From VAXT01 sp964591295 (GTDB taxonomy: Bacteria; Actinomycetota; Thermoleophilia; Gaiellales; Gaiellaceae): a stretch of DNA of 20,022 bases. The stretch spans positions 1 through 20,022 of the forward strand of contig CAZQAG010000041.1 of the NCBI GenBank assembly GCA_964591295.1. The letters are read 5' to 3'. A program made the translations under genes and the position numbers. Numbering within the stretch: position 1 is the stretch's first letter; every line of letters begins with the position of its first letter. Below the pieces are notes generated by a model. The model was not told the DNA's origin and searched no databases. It saw only the letters and a list, made by a program, of their open reading frames with translations. Shown piece after piece: positions 1 through 8,074 of this stretch.

Positions 1-214
1 GGCGTCGTCCTGCGCCGTGGTGCCCTTTTGGTACCGGCACGTCGCTTTTCCAACAGAAGGCGTCATCCGAGCATGCCGCGCGCTCGCTTTCGCCGTGGCG
101 CCGGCTCGGTTGAGACCGCCTCGCTCATCACTGCGGGAGCGCGAACTCTTTCGAGGGCACGCAGAAGCTGCCTCGCGCGCTCTCGATGGCACCGGCACCC
201 CGCCCAGCGGGTTT
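1..214. other. Left edge, no supported gene
   Basis: This stretch lies downstream of the stop codon of the TIR/NB-ARC/TPR gene. Reading frames are open on both strands because the DNA is GC-rich, but none shows a recognisable domain, a ribosome binding site with a sensible start, or a convincing protein composition. I see no terminator hairpin followed by a T-run. Confidence 0.5.
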
Positions 215-3200
215 CTATCGAAGCCGTTCGGCGCCCTCACGCGCCATACGTGTCAGGCGATGAGAGTCTCCGAGGCTCGCAGCCGCGTCTTGGGCGGCGG
301 CCTCGTAGGCGCCACGCGCCTCTTCTCTTCGCTCTGCACGCTCGAGCATCTGCGCGTAGCCAATCGCGACATCTATTGTCCGCGGATGCGCTGCGCCGTG
401 TACTCGCCTGGTAGCTTCGACGACCTCTTTGGCGACCGTGATGGCCGCCTCTGCGTCACCCGCCGCGTACTGCGCCTGCGCGAGGTTAAGTCGGGCGACC
501 AAGGCGTCTGGGTGATCTTCTCCCAGTTGCTCGACGAGGTGGGCCAGAGCGCACTCGACTAGTCGCCGACCGGAGCTAACCTTCCCGACCTTCCGCTCGA
601 GGTTGCCGACGCTGCTCATCGTTATCAGCGTGGAGAGATGCTCGTCGCCGAAGCGGCGGCGGCGGCGGGCGAGCACCTCCCGTTGCAGCTGCAGCGCCTC
701 GTCGTATCGTCCCTGTTCTTCTAGGGTGAGGGCGAGATTCGTCATCGCGATCAGTGTGTTCGGGTGCTCGTCACCAACGCGTAGGCGCGTCTGCTCAAGA
801 ACCTCCTCCTGTAGTGGGACGAGTTGTTCGAGCTCCCCAAGCGCGCGGAGCGTCTGGCCGAGGTTGTTCTTCGCCGTCAGCGTGAGAGGATGATTTTCGC
901 CGAAGCGCTCGCGTCGAACCGTCATGACGTCCTCAAAAAGCGCGCGGGAGGCTGCGAAATCGCCTTGCGCCCGCCGCAGCGATGCAAGCCGGTTCATAGC
1001 AGCAAGTGCCGGCGTGCTGGTGGGTCCATAGTGACGCTGGCTTGTCTCGAGGATCTCTTCGCGAAGTGTCGCCGCGTCGTTCAAGCGGTGCAATGCCTCC
1101 AGTGCGTCGGCGAGCGCACTCTTGGCGCGAAGGGTGTTGCGGTCCTCTGCGCCGCGGAGTCGCGTATCCTGCTCGACAACGTCTTCGAGAAGCGGCACAG
1201 CATCGGTGGCCAGACCGGCGCGCATCAGTGAGTGTGCGAACTCCTTGCGCGCGTTGATCGTGGCAAGATGGTCGGAACCGAGGGCTCGTTCTGCGTCGGC
1301 CGCCGCCGTGCGCCCCTCCGCTACCGCCTCCGCCAACTCACCGCTGTCTCGTAGGACCGACACGAGGTCGCTGCGCGCGCGAAGCGTGTGCACATGGTCG
1401 GTGCCCTCAAGCTGGGAGAGCGTGGCGATCGTCGCGCGAAGCGTCTCGATCGCTGGCAAGAAGCGGCTCGACAGCATGTCCTCGTGAGCTACCAGGCGTG
1501 CGAGCACCGCCTCTGCGGGCGTGGCGAGAGGCTGGACGAGCTCCCGTGCATGAGCAAACCAGTCGCTGTGCGCGAGCGCCTCTTCGGCGTCGCTGACAGG
1601 CGCTAGCTCGTCAACGAGTGCGTGGATGGCGGCGGCTCGGAGGAGTGTTGCGCGCTCGTCGGCGGAGCGCCGAATGACACGCCTGACGAGGACGTGCACG
1701 GGTCGAAGCTCGTGCTGGTCGGCATTGAGAAGCGACAGAGCCCTCGCCTCATCTATGCCGCTGCTCGCATAGGCCGCCGCTGTCTCCTGGTCCATGCGTG
1801 GGTCTTGCCGGTAGGTCGCTGCGAGGAGCGCGGTGGGGATCGCCGTCGCGGCGAGCTGTGAAGCGAGAAGAAGAAGATCGCGCCCGCTTTCTCCAAGTAG
1901 GCCGACGCTGCGGTTCAACGTCGCCGTAATGCTCGCCTCGTGCCCCGACGGCAGCACGTCAGCCAGTCCTGCGGCCGCTTCAAGTTCGTCTTCGGTCAGG
2001 TCGCTCAGGCCGTGGCGGAAATCGACCACGGGTGTCGGGCTCGCGCTCGCGACGATCGCGGCTGCGGCGACGTCGATCGCCAGTGGGTGCGCGCCGAGAT
2101 CATCGACGATCTTCCATGATGCGCTGTCCTCAGCCGGCGCGAGCTTCCGGCGCCGCGTCAGCAGCTCGTGTGCCTCCTCGCGAGCTAGGCCGCCGAGATC
2201 GACAGGTCGCGCGATCGCTCCGTACTTGCGACTCCTTGTCGTCAGCAGTGTGCGGGCGAGCGGATGCGGGCTGAGCCACGTTCGGAGCTCGCTAGCGCCG
2301 AGGCCGGGCGGGAGGTCGTCAACGACCCACAGCGCCTCGTCGTCTAGAGCCTCGATTGCCGCGGCGAGCGCCGGCTCGACCTCGTCGTGGGAGAGTTCGC
2401 CCGCGTCGAGGCCGAGTTCGTAACAGAGCCGGCGAAGCTGGCGCTGCAGCGCTGCCGCTCGCTCCGGGCGGCGCGGCAGTTCGCCGATCTCGCTTCCCGA
2501 GCCGCGCAGCCAGAGGACGCCGCCGGGATGGGCGGCTCCGAAGCGGAGCGCGTACTCCTCAGCGAGCAGGGATTTGCCTACGCCGGCGAGTCCCGTAATG
2601 ACCGCAACGTCCGGCGGGTGAGCGGCGGTCGCCATCGGCACATCACCGGAGTGGAGGGCCGAGTGAACCCGCCAGAGATCGGGGATCCGGCCGACGAAGC
2701 GCGTTGCAGCCACCGCCTTTCTCCCGTAGAACCGGATGCTCGTTGACCCCCCGGCGTCCAGTGCACCCTTGAGTCGGCCAACGCGGCTCGCGACTGCGTC
2801 AGCCAGTTCCTTCCGCTCGGCGTCGTTGGACGGCGCGCGGCGGAAGCGCGCATCGCGCAATTCGACTGGCTCGATGTGCTCGACGCCCGCAGCGGCGTTT
2901 ATGACCATGACGCGTTCGCGCGGATCTCCACGGGCCCGGCCAGCGAGAAAGGCGGCCGTGAGTTCCCACTGGCAGGCGCGTCGGGTCGGGTAAGTCGTGG
3001 AGAAGTAGGCGAGAAGCGACTTGGAGCGCCGCACCCCCTGATCGACGCTGCGGCTGATGCTCGCGAAGTCCTCGATCGCGCGATCGTCGAACCAAACGCG
3101 CAGCCCGCGCGCGGTGAGCGCGTCGACTATCGGCGTCACCTCTGGGCTATCGACATGCGCGTAGCTGACGAAGACGTCGTAGTCGAAGTCAGCATCGGCT

Positions 3201-3250
3201 GCGGTAGAAAGACTCGCCTGGCGCAGAGGCGCTGTGCCGCGCTGTTTCAA
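215..3250 (-). CDS. TIR / NB-ARC / TPR STAND-type protein, putative anti-phage sensor
   Basis: This protein of about 1011 residues has three parts. Residues 24-105 form a TIR domain (DYDVFVSYAH motif). Glu96 in the CQWEL motif sits where TIR NADases carry their catalytic glutamate. Residues about 185-400 form an NB-ARC/STAND nucleotide-binding module, with Walker A GLAGVGKS (219-227), a Walker B segment WVVDD near 308-312, and LLTTRSR near 335-341. Residues about 560-1000 are 42-residue kinesin-light-chain-type TPRs with repeated HP-x-TL and NLA signatures. In known families the TPRs sense a ligand, the NB module oligomerises and the TIR degrades NAD+. A defence role here is inferred from this architecture and the restriction genes nearby. 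The longest open start is TTG at 3250. An ATG at 3277 lies in the same frame but is cut off by a TGA after seven codons, so the gene may be damaged or may reinitiate at TTG. Confidence 0.88.
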   Translation of the reverse strand: MKQRGTAPLRQASLSTAADADFDYDVFVSYAHVDSPEVTPIVDALTARGLRVWFDDRAIEDFASISRSVDQGVRRSKSLLAYFSTTYPTRRACQWELTAAFLAGRARGDPRERVMVINAAAGVEHIEPVELRDARFRRAPSNDAERKELADAVASRVGRLKGALDAGGSTSIRFYGRKAVAATRFVGRIPDLWRVHSALHSGDVPMATAAHPPDVAVITGLAGVGKSLLAEEYALRFGAAHPGGVLWLRGSGSEIGELPRRPERAAALQRQLRRLCYELGLDAGELSHDEVEPALAAAIEALDDEALWVVDDLPPGLGASELRTWLSPHPLARTLLTTRSRKYGAIARPVDLGGLAREEAHELLTRRRKLAPAEDSASWKIVDDLGAHPLAIDVAAAAIVASASPTPVVDFRHGLSDLTEDELEAAAGLADVLPSGHEASITATLNRSVGLLGESGRDLLLLASQLAATAIPTALLAATYRQDPRMDQETAAAYASSGIDEARALSLLNADQHELRPVHVLVRRVIRRSADERATLLRAAAIHALVDELAPVSDAEEALAHSDWFAHARELVQPLATPAEAVLARLVAHEDMLSSRFLPAIETLRATIATLSQLEGTDHVHTLRARSDLVSVLRDSGELAEAVAEGRTAAADAERALGSDHLATINARKEFAHSLMRAGLATDAVPLLEDVVEQDTRLRGAEDRNTLRAKSALADALEALHRLNDAATLREEILETSQRHYGPTSTPALAAMNRLASLRRAQGDFAASRALFEDVMTVRRERFGENHPLTLTAKNNLGQTLRALGELEQLVPLQEEVLEQTRLRVGDEHPNTLIAMTNLALTLEEQGRYDEALQLQREVLARRRRRFGDEHLSTLITMSSVGNLERKVGKVSSGRRLVECALAHLVEQLGEDHPDALVARLNLAQAQYAAGDAEAAITVAKEVVEATRRVHGAAHPRTIDVAIGYAQMLERAERREEARGAYEAAAQDAAASLGDSHRLTRMAREGAERLR

Positions 3251-3253
3251 CGC

Positions 3254-3277
3254 TCAGCGACTGGATGCCGTGCTCAT
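3254..3277 (-). other. Aborted in-frame ATG start (7 codons plus TGA) ahead of the TIR gene
   Basis: ATG at 3277 is preceded by GGGAG and GGTGG purine stretches, which look like a ribosome binding site. It reads seven codons into TGA (3256-3254), followed by GCG and then the TTG at 3250, all in one frame. Either the native start was this ATG and a nonsense mutation now interrupts codon 8, or the short peptide lets ribosomes reinitiate at TTG. Confidence 0.5.
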
Positions 3278-3300
3278 GTCCACCATTCTCCCGGGAATTA

Positions 3301-3313
3301 TCCCTTCAAGGGA
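3301..3313. promoter_or_regulatory. Palindrome TCCCTTCAAGGGA, possible operator upstream of the TIR gene
   Basis: This is a perfect 6-1-6 palindrome located 51 bases upstream of the TTG start and 24 bases upstream of the ATG of the TIR/NB-ARC/TPR gene. Its size and place suit a repressor site in the promoter or leader. No regulator gene is visible next to it, so the assignment is inference only. Confidence 0.3.
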
Positions 3314-3332
3314 GAGGGCAGCTTTAAGCCCT

Positions 3333-3351
3333 CGACCGCCGCCGGCGGTCG
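3333..3351 (-). terminator. GC-rich hairpin, likely terminator of the zinc-ribbon gene
   Basis: An 8-bp perfect stem (CGACCGCC paired with GGCGGTCG) encloses a 3-base loop. It begins 12 bases beyond the TAG at 3364 that closes the downstream frame of the zinc-ribbon gene. There is no T-run, as is common for terminators in GC-rich actinobacteria. Its position supports 3364 as the original end of that gene. Confidence 0.4.
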
Positions 3352-3363
3352 GGATGACATCTA

Positions 3364-3513
3364 CTAGGCCGCCCGCACGATTCGTGGGAGGCCGAGCTTG
3401 TCGAATTCGTCTCTGGGGGGCGGAGAGAACTTCATCAGAAGCTCGGCTGTACCGAGTCCGGTCTTTGCGAGCCAGTCCTCCAGACTAAGGCGCTCGTTGA
3501 TGGCTGGAAACGA
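3364..3513 (-). pseudogene. C-terminal part of the zinc-ribbon gene in a shifted frame
   Basis: This 49-codon stretch has no start codon near its beginning but reads like real protein (INERLSLEDWLAKTG, then FDKLGLPRIVRAA). It overlaps the end of the 148-residue zinc-ribbon gene in another frame. Removing one base near 3502 would join the zinc-ribbon reading (ending RTFLVVSS) directly to INERLSLE, giving a protein of about 190 residues. A GC hairpin follows its stop closely, as expected for a true gene end. The alternatives are an independent short gene starting at the internal Met codon, or a programmed frameshift. I do not recognise a function for this tail. Confidence 0.5.
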
Positions 3514-3931
3514 CTAGGAATGTGCGCGTGGTCGAACCGCATTGCGGACAAGGCGGTCGGCTCTCAGGCGGAATGTCACTCCGCTCCGGAAGCGTGCGTC
3601 CGCACTGGCCGCACGTGACAGTCTTCCCTTCGTCTGGCCGATCGCCGGGCGGCGGCGGTTGCTCACGCAGGCCCGCAGTTGTGACGAGGATGATCTCGGG
3701 CGGATGGTCGCGCTCCAGGACCGCGGCGACAGCGCTACGGCCCTTCGTTTGAATCGCTCGACGACACTCGTCAGGCAGTGATGGCGACCCAAGCCGGCCG
3801 CCGGCGACGATAACGCTGACGCTCTTCCCGTAGCCGTCCTTCTCAAGGTCATAGCGCCAGCCGATGTCCATGTCGTGCCCCTGGCTCGTCGACCGGAACT
3901 CGCGAGGACCACTGATGAGCTTCCAGCTCAC
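3485..3931 (-). CDS. Zinc-ribbon protein of unknown function, probably truncated by a frameshift
   Basis: The protein has 148 residues from a GTG start. The N-terminal half (1-95) is an uncharacterised soluble domain with no membrane segment. A linker rich in Pro and Asp follows. The C-terminal part carries a zinc ribbon, with CGQC at 107-110 and CPQC at 128-131. Proteins of this build are scattered through bacterial accessory regions, often without assigned function. The ribosome binding site is weak. The protein ends abruptly soon after the ribbon, while a coding-like frame continues to 3364, so the native product was probably longer. It lies in the same orientation upstream of the TIR gene with a hairpin between, so the two are probably separate transcripts. 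Confidence 0.65.
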   Translation of the reverse strand: MSWKLISGPREFRSTSQGHDMDIGWRYDLEKDGYGKSVSVIVAGGRLGSPSLPDECRRAIQTKGRSAVAAVLERDHPPEIILVTTAGLREQPPPPGDRPDEGKTVTCGQCGRTLPERSDIPPESRPPCPQCGSTTRTFLVVSSHQRAP

Positions 3932-4086
3932 GCCCGAAGCCTAAGGGGTCGAGCTCGCCGCCTCCTTCGCCCCTCTCAGGAGTTGCCCACCTCTGCGACC
4001 CACCCGGCACGCGACCTGTCTCGCCGCCGCCTCGAACGCGTCGTCGAGAACCTTCAAGGACCTCGGCCGCCAAAGTCGCGCAGCCG

Positions 4087-4821
4087 TCAGGCCTGGTGAT
4101 GGGGCGGCTCCCACGGCAGCCGAGCCCGGTTAGCGCACGCCTCGAGCCATAGCGCGGCTTCGCGTAGCGCCCAAGCTCGAGCGTTCGCACGGGCGCCCTC
4201 CTCATCCGCGGACGACTCCGAGCTCGCCTTCGCGGCCGCCCGCTCGCCGCGCATCCACTCGAGCATGTGATCGGCGACGACGCGCTGATCGGCGAGCATG
4301 GACCCGGTCAGCCGCGCCCACCTACTCGAGATCTCAGCGAAGGTTTCGTTAGCGGCAGCTAGCCAAGCGAAGTCGACACCGCCCGGCGCGAGATCCTCGC
4401 CGGTGTCTTCGTCGATCCCACCGATTGGAGCACGAAGCGCGTCCTCGAAGAACCATCGGCCGATCTGCAGCGAGAGGCAATCCGTGATCCGCCGCGGCCT
4501 CGTCACAAGGTCCGAGAGCGGCCTGCTCGTCCACTCATGCTCGGCGAGGTAGTCGGCCCGGAAGCGATCGAGCTCGGACGACTCGACGTCGATCGACGCA
4601 AGCACCACCGCCGCGCCTTCGAAGGTCTGCAGCTCGAGCGCGGAGACCGGCGGCTCTAGCGCGTCCCGGATGCGAGCGGCCAGCGGCTCGAACGTTGCGT
4701 CCTCTAGATGCCGGTAGAGCCCGATCCCTGCGCCCAACTGGCCGCGCATCTCAAGTTGGTCGGCCAGCGCCTCGAGCTCCTCCTCGGATGGGCGGTACTC
4801 GCGACCGGCGAATGTCAGCAC
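4087..4821 (-). CDS. Hypothetical protein, 244 residues
   Basis: I do not recognise this family. The start is GTG at 4821, with no clear Shine-Dalgarno sequence. The protein is acidic and looks all-helical: an N-terminal helical part (about 12-65, AGIGLYRHLEDATFEP), a central segment with ELQTFEGAAVVLASIDVES, and a long C-terminal helical half including SLQIGRWFFEDAL and WARLTGSMLADQRVVADHMLEWM. It ends in an Ala/Arg-rich helix. There is no signal peptide, membrane span or metal-binding cluster. It sits between a zinc-ribbon gene and an Mrr-like nuclease on the same strand in a defence-like neighbourhood. That suggests an accessory or defence role, but nothing in the sequence proves it. Confidence 0.6.
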   Translation of the reverse strand: MLTFAGREYRPSEEELEALADQLEMRGQLGAGIGLYRHLEDATFEPLAARIRDALEPPVSALELQTFEGAAVVLASIDVESSELDRFRADYLAEHEWTSRPLSDLVTRPRRITDCLSLQIGRWFFEDALRAPIGGIDEDTGEDLAPGGVDFAWLAAANETFAEISSRWARLTGSMLADQRVVADHMLEWMRGERAAAKASSESSADEEGARANARAWALREAALWLEACANRARLPWEPPHHQA

Positions 4822-5196
4822 CGGTTGGAGGCTACAAGCCTTGACCTACGGACTAGCTGTTCGTCGTTGTTTGCAATCCTTCCAACACACTAGTCTCGAA
4901 TTACATGACGTGGGCGCCCTTCCGCGGAGCCGCGGTCGTCGTCGGCGAGCCCGGGCTGGCGAGTGCCCCTCTGGCGGTGATCGTCGCCGGCGCGCAAGCA
5001 CCAAGGGGGCGCGTCCACGAGAACATCGCGTACCGAATGCAGTGTCCGGACTTCGAGCCGGATCGGATCGATCGCCAGCCGCGCTCGATGCCGACTCACT
5101 CCAAAATGCTCTCCGATCACAGCGTTCGTCTCGAGGGTCGTTTCGACGAGGGTTGGAAGATCCTCGCGCTGGTCGCGACTGCTGTCGCCCCCGCAG
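4822..5196. other. Gap between the 244-residue gene and the Mrr-like nuclease, no clear gene
   Basis: Two frames are open here: plus strand from ATG 4905 (128 codons, running into the antisense of the nuclease gene) and minus strand from ATG 5219 (109 codons). Both have GC-rich third positions for part of their length. Neither shows a domain, a good ribosome binding site or a clear advantage over the other. I regard the interval as unassigned. Confidence 0.4.
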
Positions 5197-6390
5197 TCAG
5201 TCGCGAGGCCGCAGATCAAACTCGGCGACGAGATGAGGTCGTTGAGCGAGTAGTGATTCGAGGTGGGTCTCGGCCCATGGCTCGATCGTAGGTCTCAGCC
5301 GTTCGTAATTATGCTTCTCGATCCATGCGACCGCGTCGGCCGAGAACCGCCCACTTGTGACGAAGATTAGAACGTCGACGGGCGGCGGCTCCCATAACTT
5401 CACCGCGGTGGCCGCACCCCCGATGTCAGAAGGGGCTACCGACTTCGATAGGAGGTGCCTGCATTGGATGATCACGCGCTGATGTGTCACGCCGCTCAGA
5501 GAATCGGACATAACCCGGTCGACTGACAGGTCGCGTCCGCGATCCGGCGCATGGGTGCGCGTCAGCCATTGAGGATTCTCGTAACTGCTGGCGTCGCTAA
5601 TGATGTTGAACAGGAGTCGCTCGAAGGCTTCGTCGTCGAGGACGTTCCAGGCCAGCTTCGTACTTACGGCGCCCCGCGGGCGAGTTGCCGCGAGTTCGGC
5701 AAGGTCATCGACTTGGACCGGTATGGGCTCGAACTGGTCGTATAGGGCGGATTGGATGTCTTCTAGTACCGACGGCCAGTCGTGATCTGCGATGTCGTGG
5801 AGGTCGCACCCCTGAGCAAATGCCAGATGCCTTCCTAGCTCGCGCCAGCGCCCCGTGCGTGTCATTGAGCTGCCCATCAGTCGCTCGATCTCGCGAATAG
5901 CGTCGGCGAGCGCAGGCCACTCCGGGTCGCCGATCGGTTCGTTGTCGCGCTCGACCCGCTTGACGAGGTCATCGAGTAGGACGTCGATCTCGGCGAGTAG
6001 TTCCTGCGTTCTCTGTCGCACGAGCGACCGTCTCGCGCGGTTGAAGCGGAAACGATACTCCCGGATCGCCTCGCCTGGGGCGGTCACTCCTTGCTCGACA
6101 GACACCATCGCCTCTATCTCGCCGATGTCCTGAGCATCCAGTCGGTTCTGTGCGATCTCGTTGAGGTCGAGAGGGAAATCGGCGATCCTCCAGCCGTCTA
6201 TCGCGGGCAGGCCACCGACTAGGTCAGCAAATGCGCGCCGAAGATGCTCGTACTCGATTCCCTCATGACTGTCGCGGACAAAAGCGATGCCCTGAGGCAC
6301 AAGCTCGCTCAGCCGTTCCCGGGCCGTTTCGAGTCGTCGGAGGGTTGCCTCTGCGGCGTCGAACTCGCCCAGCGCTTGGTCAAGATCCAC
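5197..6390 (-). CDS. Mrr-like restriction endonuclease (PD-(D/E)XK fold)
   Basis: This is a 397-residue protein from a GTG start. Residues 1-235 are mostly helical and coiled-coil-like, perhaps for dimerisation or target sensing. Residues about 250-390 match the Mrr-type restriction endonuclease domain. The signs are FERLLFNII (256-264), a stretch on ENPQWLTRT and APDRGRDLS (Asp287 as metal ligand), then VIIQCRH (307-312), and later DVLIFVTSGRF (339-349). In most relatives known to me the last catalytic motif reads QCK, and the Lys is part of the active site. Here it is Arg311, so activity is uncertain. Such enzymes act alone on modified or foreign DNA. No cognate methyltransferase lies next to it. 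It is the clearest nuclease of the island. Confidence 0.8.
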   Translation of the reverse strand: MDLDQALGEFDAAEATLRRLETARERLSELVPQGIAFVRDSHEGIEYEHLRRAFADLVGGLPAIDGWRIADFPLDLNEIAQNRLDAQDIGEIEAMVSVEQGVTAPGEAIREYRFRFNRARRSLVRQRTQELLAEIDVLLDDLVKRVERDNEPIGDPEWPALADAIREIERLMGSSMTRTGRWRELGRHLAFAQGCDLHDIADHDWPSVLEDIQSALYDQFEPIPVQVDDLAELAATRPRGAVSTKLAWNVLDDEAFERLLFNIISDASSYENPQWLTRTHAPDRGRDLSVDRVMSDSLSGVTHQRVIIQCRHLLSKSVAPSDIGGAATAVKLWEPPPVDVLIFVTSGRFSADAVAWIEKHNYERLRPTIEPWAETHLESLLAQRPHLVAEFDLRPRD

Positions 6391-6707
6391 GCTCTCGAGT
6401 CTTGCAGAGGCATCGGCGCAGCCGAAGTGCGCCTTGAGCCGAACTTGACTGCTCGGCTGCCTCTCGAACCACCCGTTCCGTCCGGCCCTGCTTTTTCTGT
6501 ACCGGTCTTGCCAAACGCCGCCTTTCAGACCTTGGTCGGTGCGGGTTTGGACGTTTCATCTCGAGACGGATGTCGCCTTCCGGTTCTTGTGCGACAACCA
6601 GAGCCGGCTAGGCGAGCGGGCAGCACGAAACACGTGAGGCAAGGCGGGAACTGCTAAGTGGTCACGGTCGTAAGTTCAGTCGTTTGAAGCGGGACCTCGG
6701 CCGGTCT
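6391..6707. other. Intergenic gap holding one TGTCGC/GCGACA repeat
   Basis: There is no convincing gene on either strand. The notable content is the inverted-repeat element at 6571-6607. The gap lies between the start of the nuclease gene and the end of the arginase-family gene, both on the minus strand, so it should contain the nuclease promoter. No clear -35/-10 pair is visible. Confidence 0.45.
6571..6607 (+). repeat. TGTCGC/GCGACA inverted-repeat element, copy 1
   Basis: The arms TGTCGC (6571-6576) and GCGACA (6591-6596) enclose a 14-base spacer that reads CGGTTCTTGT next to the right arm. The sequence then continues ACCAGAGCCGGC. The same order of arms, spacer and flank occurs at 11250 on this strand and at 8684 on the other strand. 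Confidence 0.6.
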
Positions 6708-7577
6708 TCAAGCGGCAGCCTCGCGGATGGCTTGCCCAACCCTGATAGCCGCCTTCGCGATCTCTCCGCTCGGGTCGCAATCGGGGTTGTAGGCGGTCAT
6801 TGCTGCGCCAGTGATGGCAAAGCGCGAGCCGACGAGACGGAGCGCTTGCTCAAGCTCGGCCAACGATAGCCCTCCCGGTGCCGCGTACTCGTTGGCGCGC
6901 CCCTCAGAGGGATCGAGGACGTCGAGGTCCACGTGCAGGTAGATGTCGCGCGTTCGTTCATGTAACTCGTCGAGCGCGGGCTCGAGCACAGCCTGGATCG
7001 AGGCCGAGCGGATCAGATCGCCGGAGAGAGCCCGGACCCGCGAGCCCTCGAGCCGGACGCGCTGGTAGGGCTCGAGGTCGCGCACGCCGACCAGGATCAC
7101 GTCCTGTTCCGGGATCTCCCGGAACCCGGGGATCGAGCGTCGAAGCGCCTGCCAGCAGGCGCCGGTGAGGGTTGACAGCGCCATCACGTCGAGGAACCCC
7201 GACTGGTTGTCCTCGGGGGTGTCGAAGTCGGCGTGCGCGTCGAACCAGACGACGCCGAGCCGGTCTGGCTGCAGCCCGGCGACCGTGCCGAGGCAACTGT
7301 TGCAGTTCCCGGCGACCACCAACGGCAGCCTCTGCGCCGCTCGCGCGGTGCTCACCCGCTCTGCCAGCCCGCGAGCGAGCTCGAAGGTGCGGGCGATTTC
7401 AGGGCGCTTCGGATCCGGCGGGTCGACCACCTCGACCTCGACGTCCTCTCCCATGGCGTCGGCGAGCCCGTGGCGCTCGAGCAGTGCCGTTGGGCCAAGG
7501 CCCATGCCGACCGCCGGCGTGCCGGCGTGGTAGGGCATCGAGATCAGTGACAGGCCGCGGCGGGTTGGTGTGGTCAC
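6708..7577 (-). CDS. Arginase/agmatinase-family (ureohydrolase) protein with altered metal site
   Basis: This 289-residue protein has the ureohydrolase fold throughout. The metal motif DAHAD lies at 113-117 and DLD at 217-219 within HVDLDVLDP. The motif that is normally GGDHS, whose His binds the first manganese, reads GNCNS at 90-94, so Asn93 replaces the His. The remaining metal ligands are present. Classical members hydrolyse arginine, agmatine or formiminoglutamate. The substitution suggests a changed metal occupancy or substrate, and similar GNC variants exist in actinobacteria to my recollection. The start is GTG at 7577, with no clear Shine-Dalgarno sequence. The length is normal for the family. 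It is flanked by a transposase remnant and shows no operon partner, so the pathway cannot be told from context. Confidence 0.85.
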   Translation of the reverse strand: MTTPTRRGLSLISMPYHAGTPAVGMGLGPTALLERHGLADAMGEDVEVEVVDPPDPKRPEIARTFELARGLAERVSTARAAQRLPLVVAGNCNSCLGTVAGLQPDRLGVVWFDAHADFDTPEDNQSGFLDVMALSTLTGACWQALRRSIPGFREIPEQDVILVGVRDLEPYQRVRLEGSRVRALSGDLIRSASIQAVLEPALDELHERTRDIYLHVDLDVLDPSEGRANEYAAPGGLSLAELEQALRLVGSRFAITGAAMTAYNPDCDPSGEIAKAAIRVGQAIREAAA

Positions 7578-7663
7578 GGCTGAGTCCTAGCATGCAACGG
7601 CACCGGCATCCCACGCTCTCGGCGCTGGCCTCAGCTCAGACCACAGGAGGCGGGTTGAGCCTG

Positions 7664-8010
7664 TCAGGCGGCGAGGTGTAGCCGCGGCTTGTGCGCGTCG
7701 ATGCGGCGCATGAGCCGGTTCGAGGTCGTCGCGGGTGAAGCGCCAGTCGAACGGCTCGGCGATCTCGTCGAACTCGTTGAGGATGCGGGCGACCTGGGCG
7801 GTCGACTCGAAGTCGTTCGGCTGCAGGACCTTGCGCTGGACGATCGAGAAGATCTCGGCCTGGTTGAGCCAGCTCGCGTGGACGGGCAGGTGCACGAGGC
7901 GGAGGTTCGGCCACCTTCGCTGGAGCCGCTCGATCGACGACCGGCCGCGGTGCGCGGAGCCGTTGTCGACGATCCAGAACACCCGGCGCAGACGAGACCT
8001 TCCATGGTGG
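7664..8010 (-). pseudogene. IS630-family transposase remnant (C-terminal DDE_3 part, frameshifted)
   Basis: The conserved C-terminal catalytic half of an IS630 transposase is readable. It shows VFWIVDNGSAHRG (DDE Asp in the DN motif), LVHLPVHASWLNQAE (final Glu), IVQRKVL and PFDWRFTRDDL. After the last motif the expected ending (RLMRRIDAHKPRLHLAA then TGA at 7664) is in a different frame, so there is an indel near 7720. The N-terminal half, including the helix-turn-helix and first Asp, is absent. The fragment runs out close to the end of the small zinc-ribbon gene. It cannot be active and marks past transposition in this region. Confidence 0.85.
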
Positions 8011-8074
8011 TCGGCTCGCGCGGCGCGAGCCAGACAGTCGCCTCGGAAACTCGGTCGCCGGTCTCGAGCACGCG

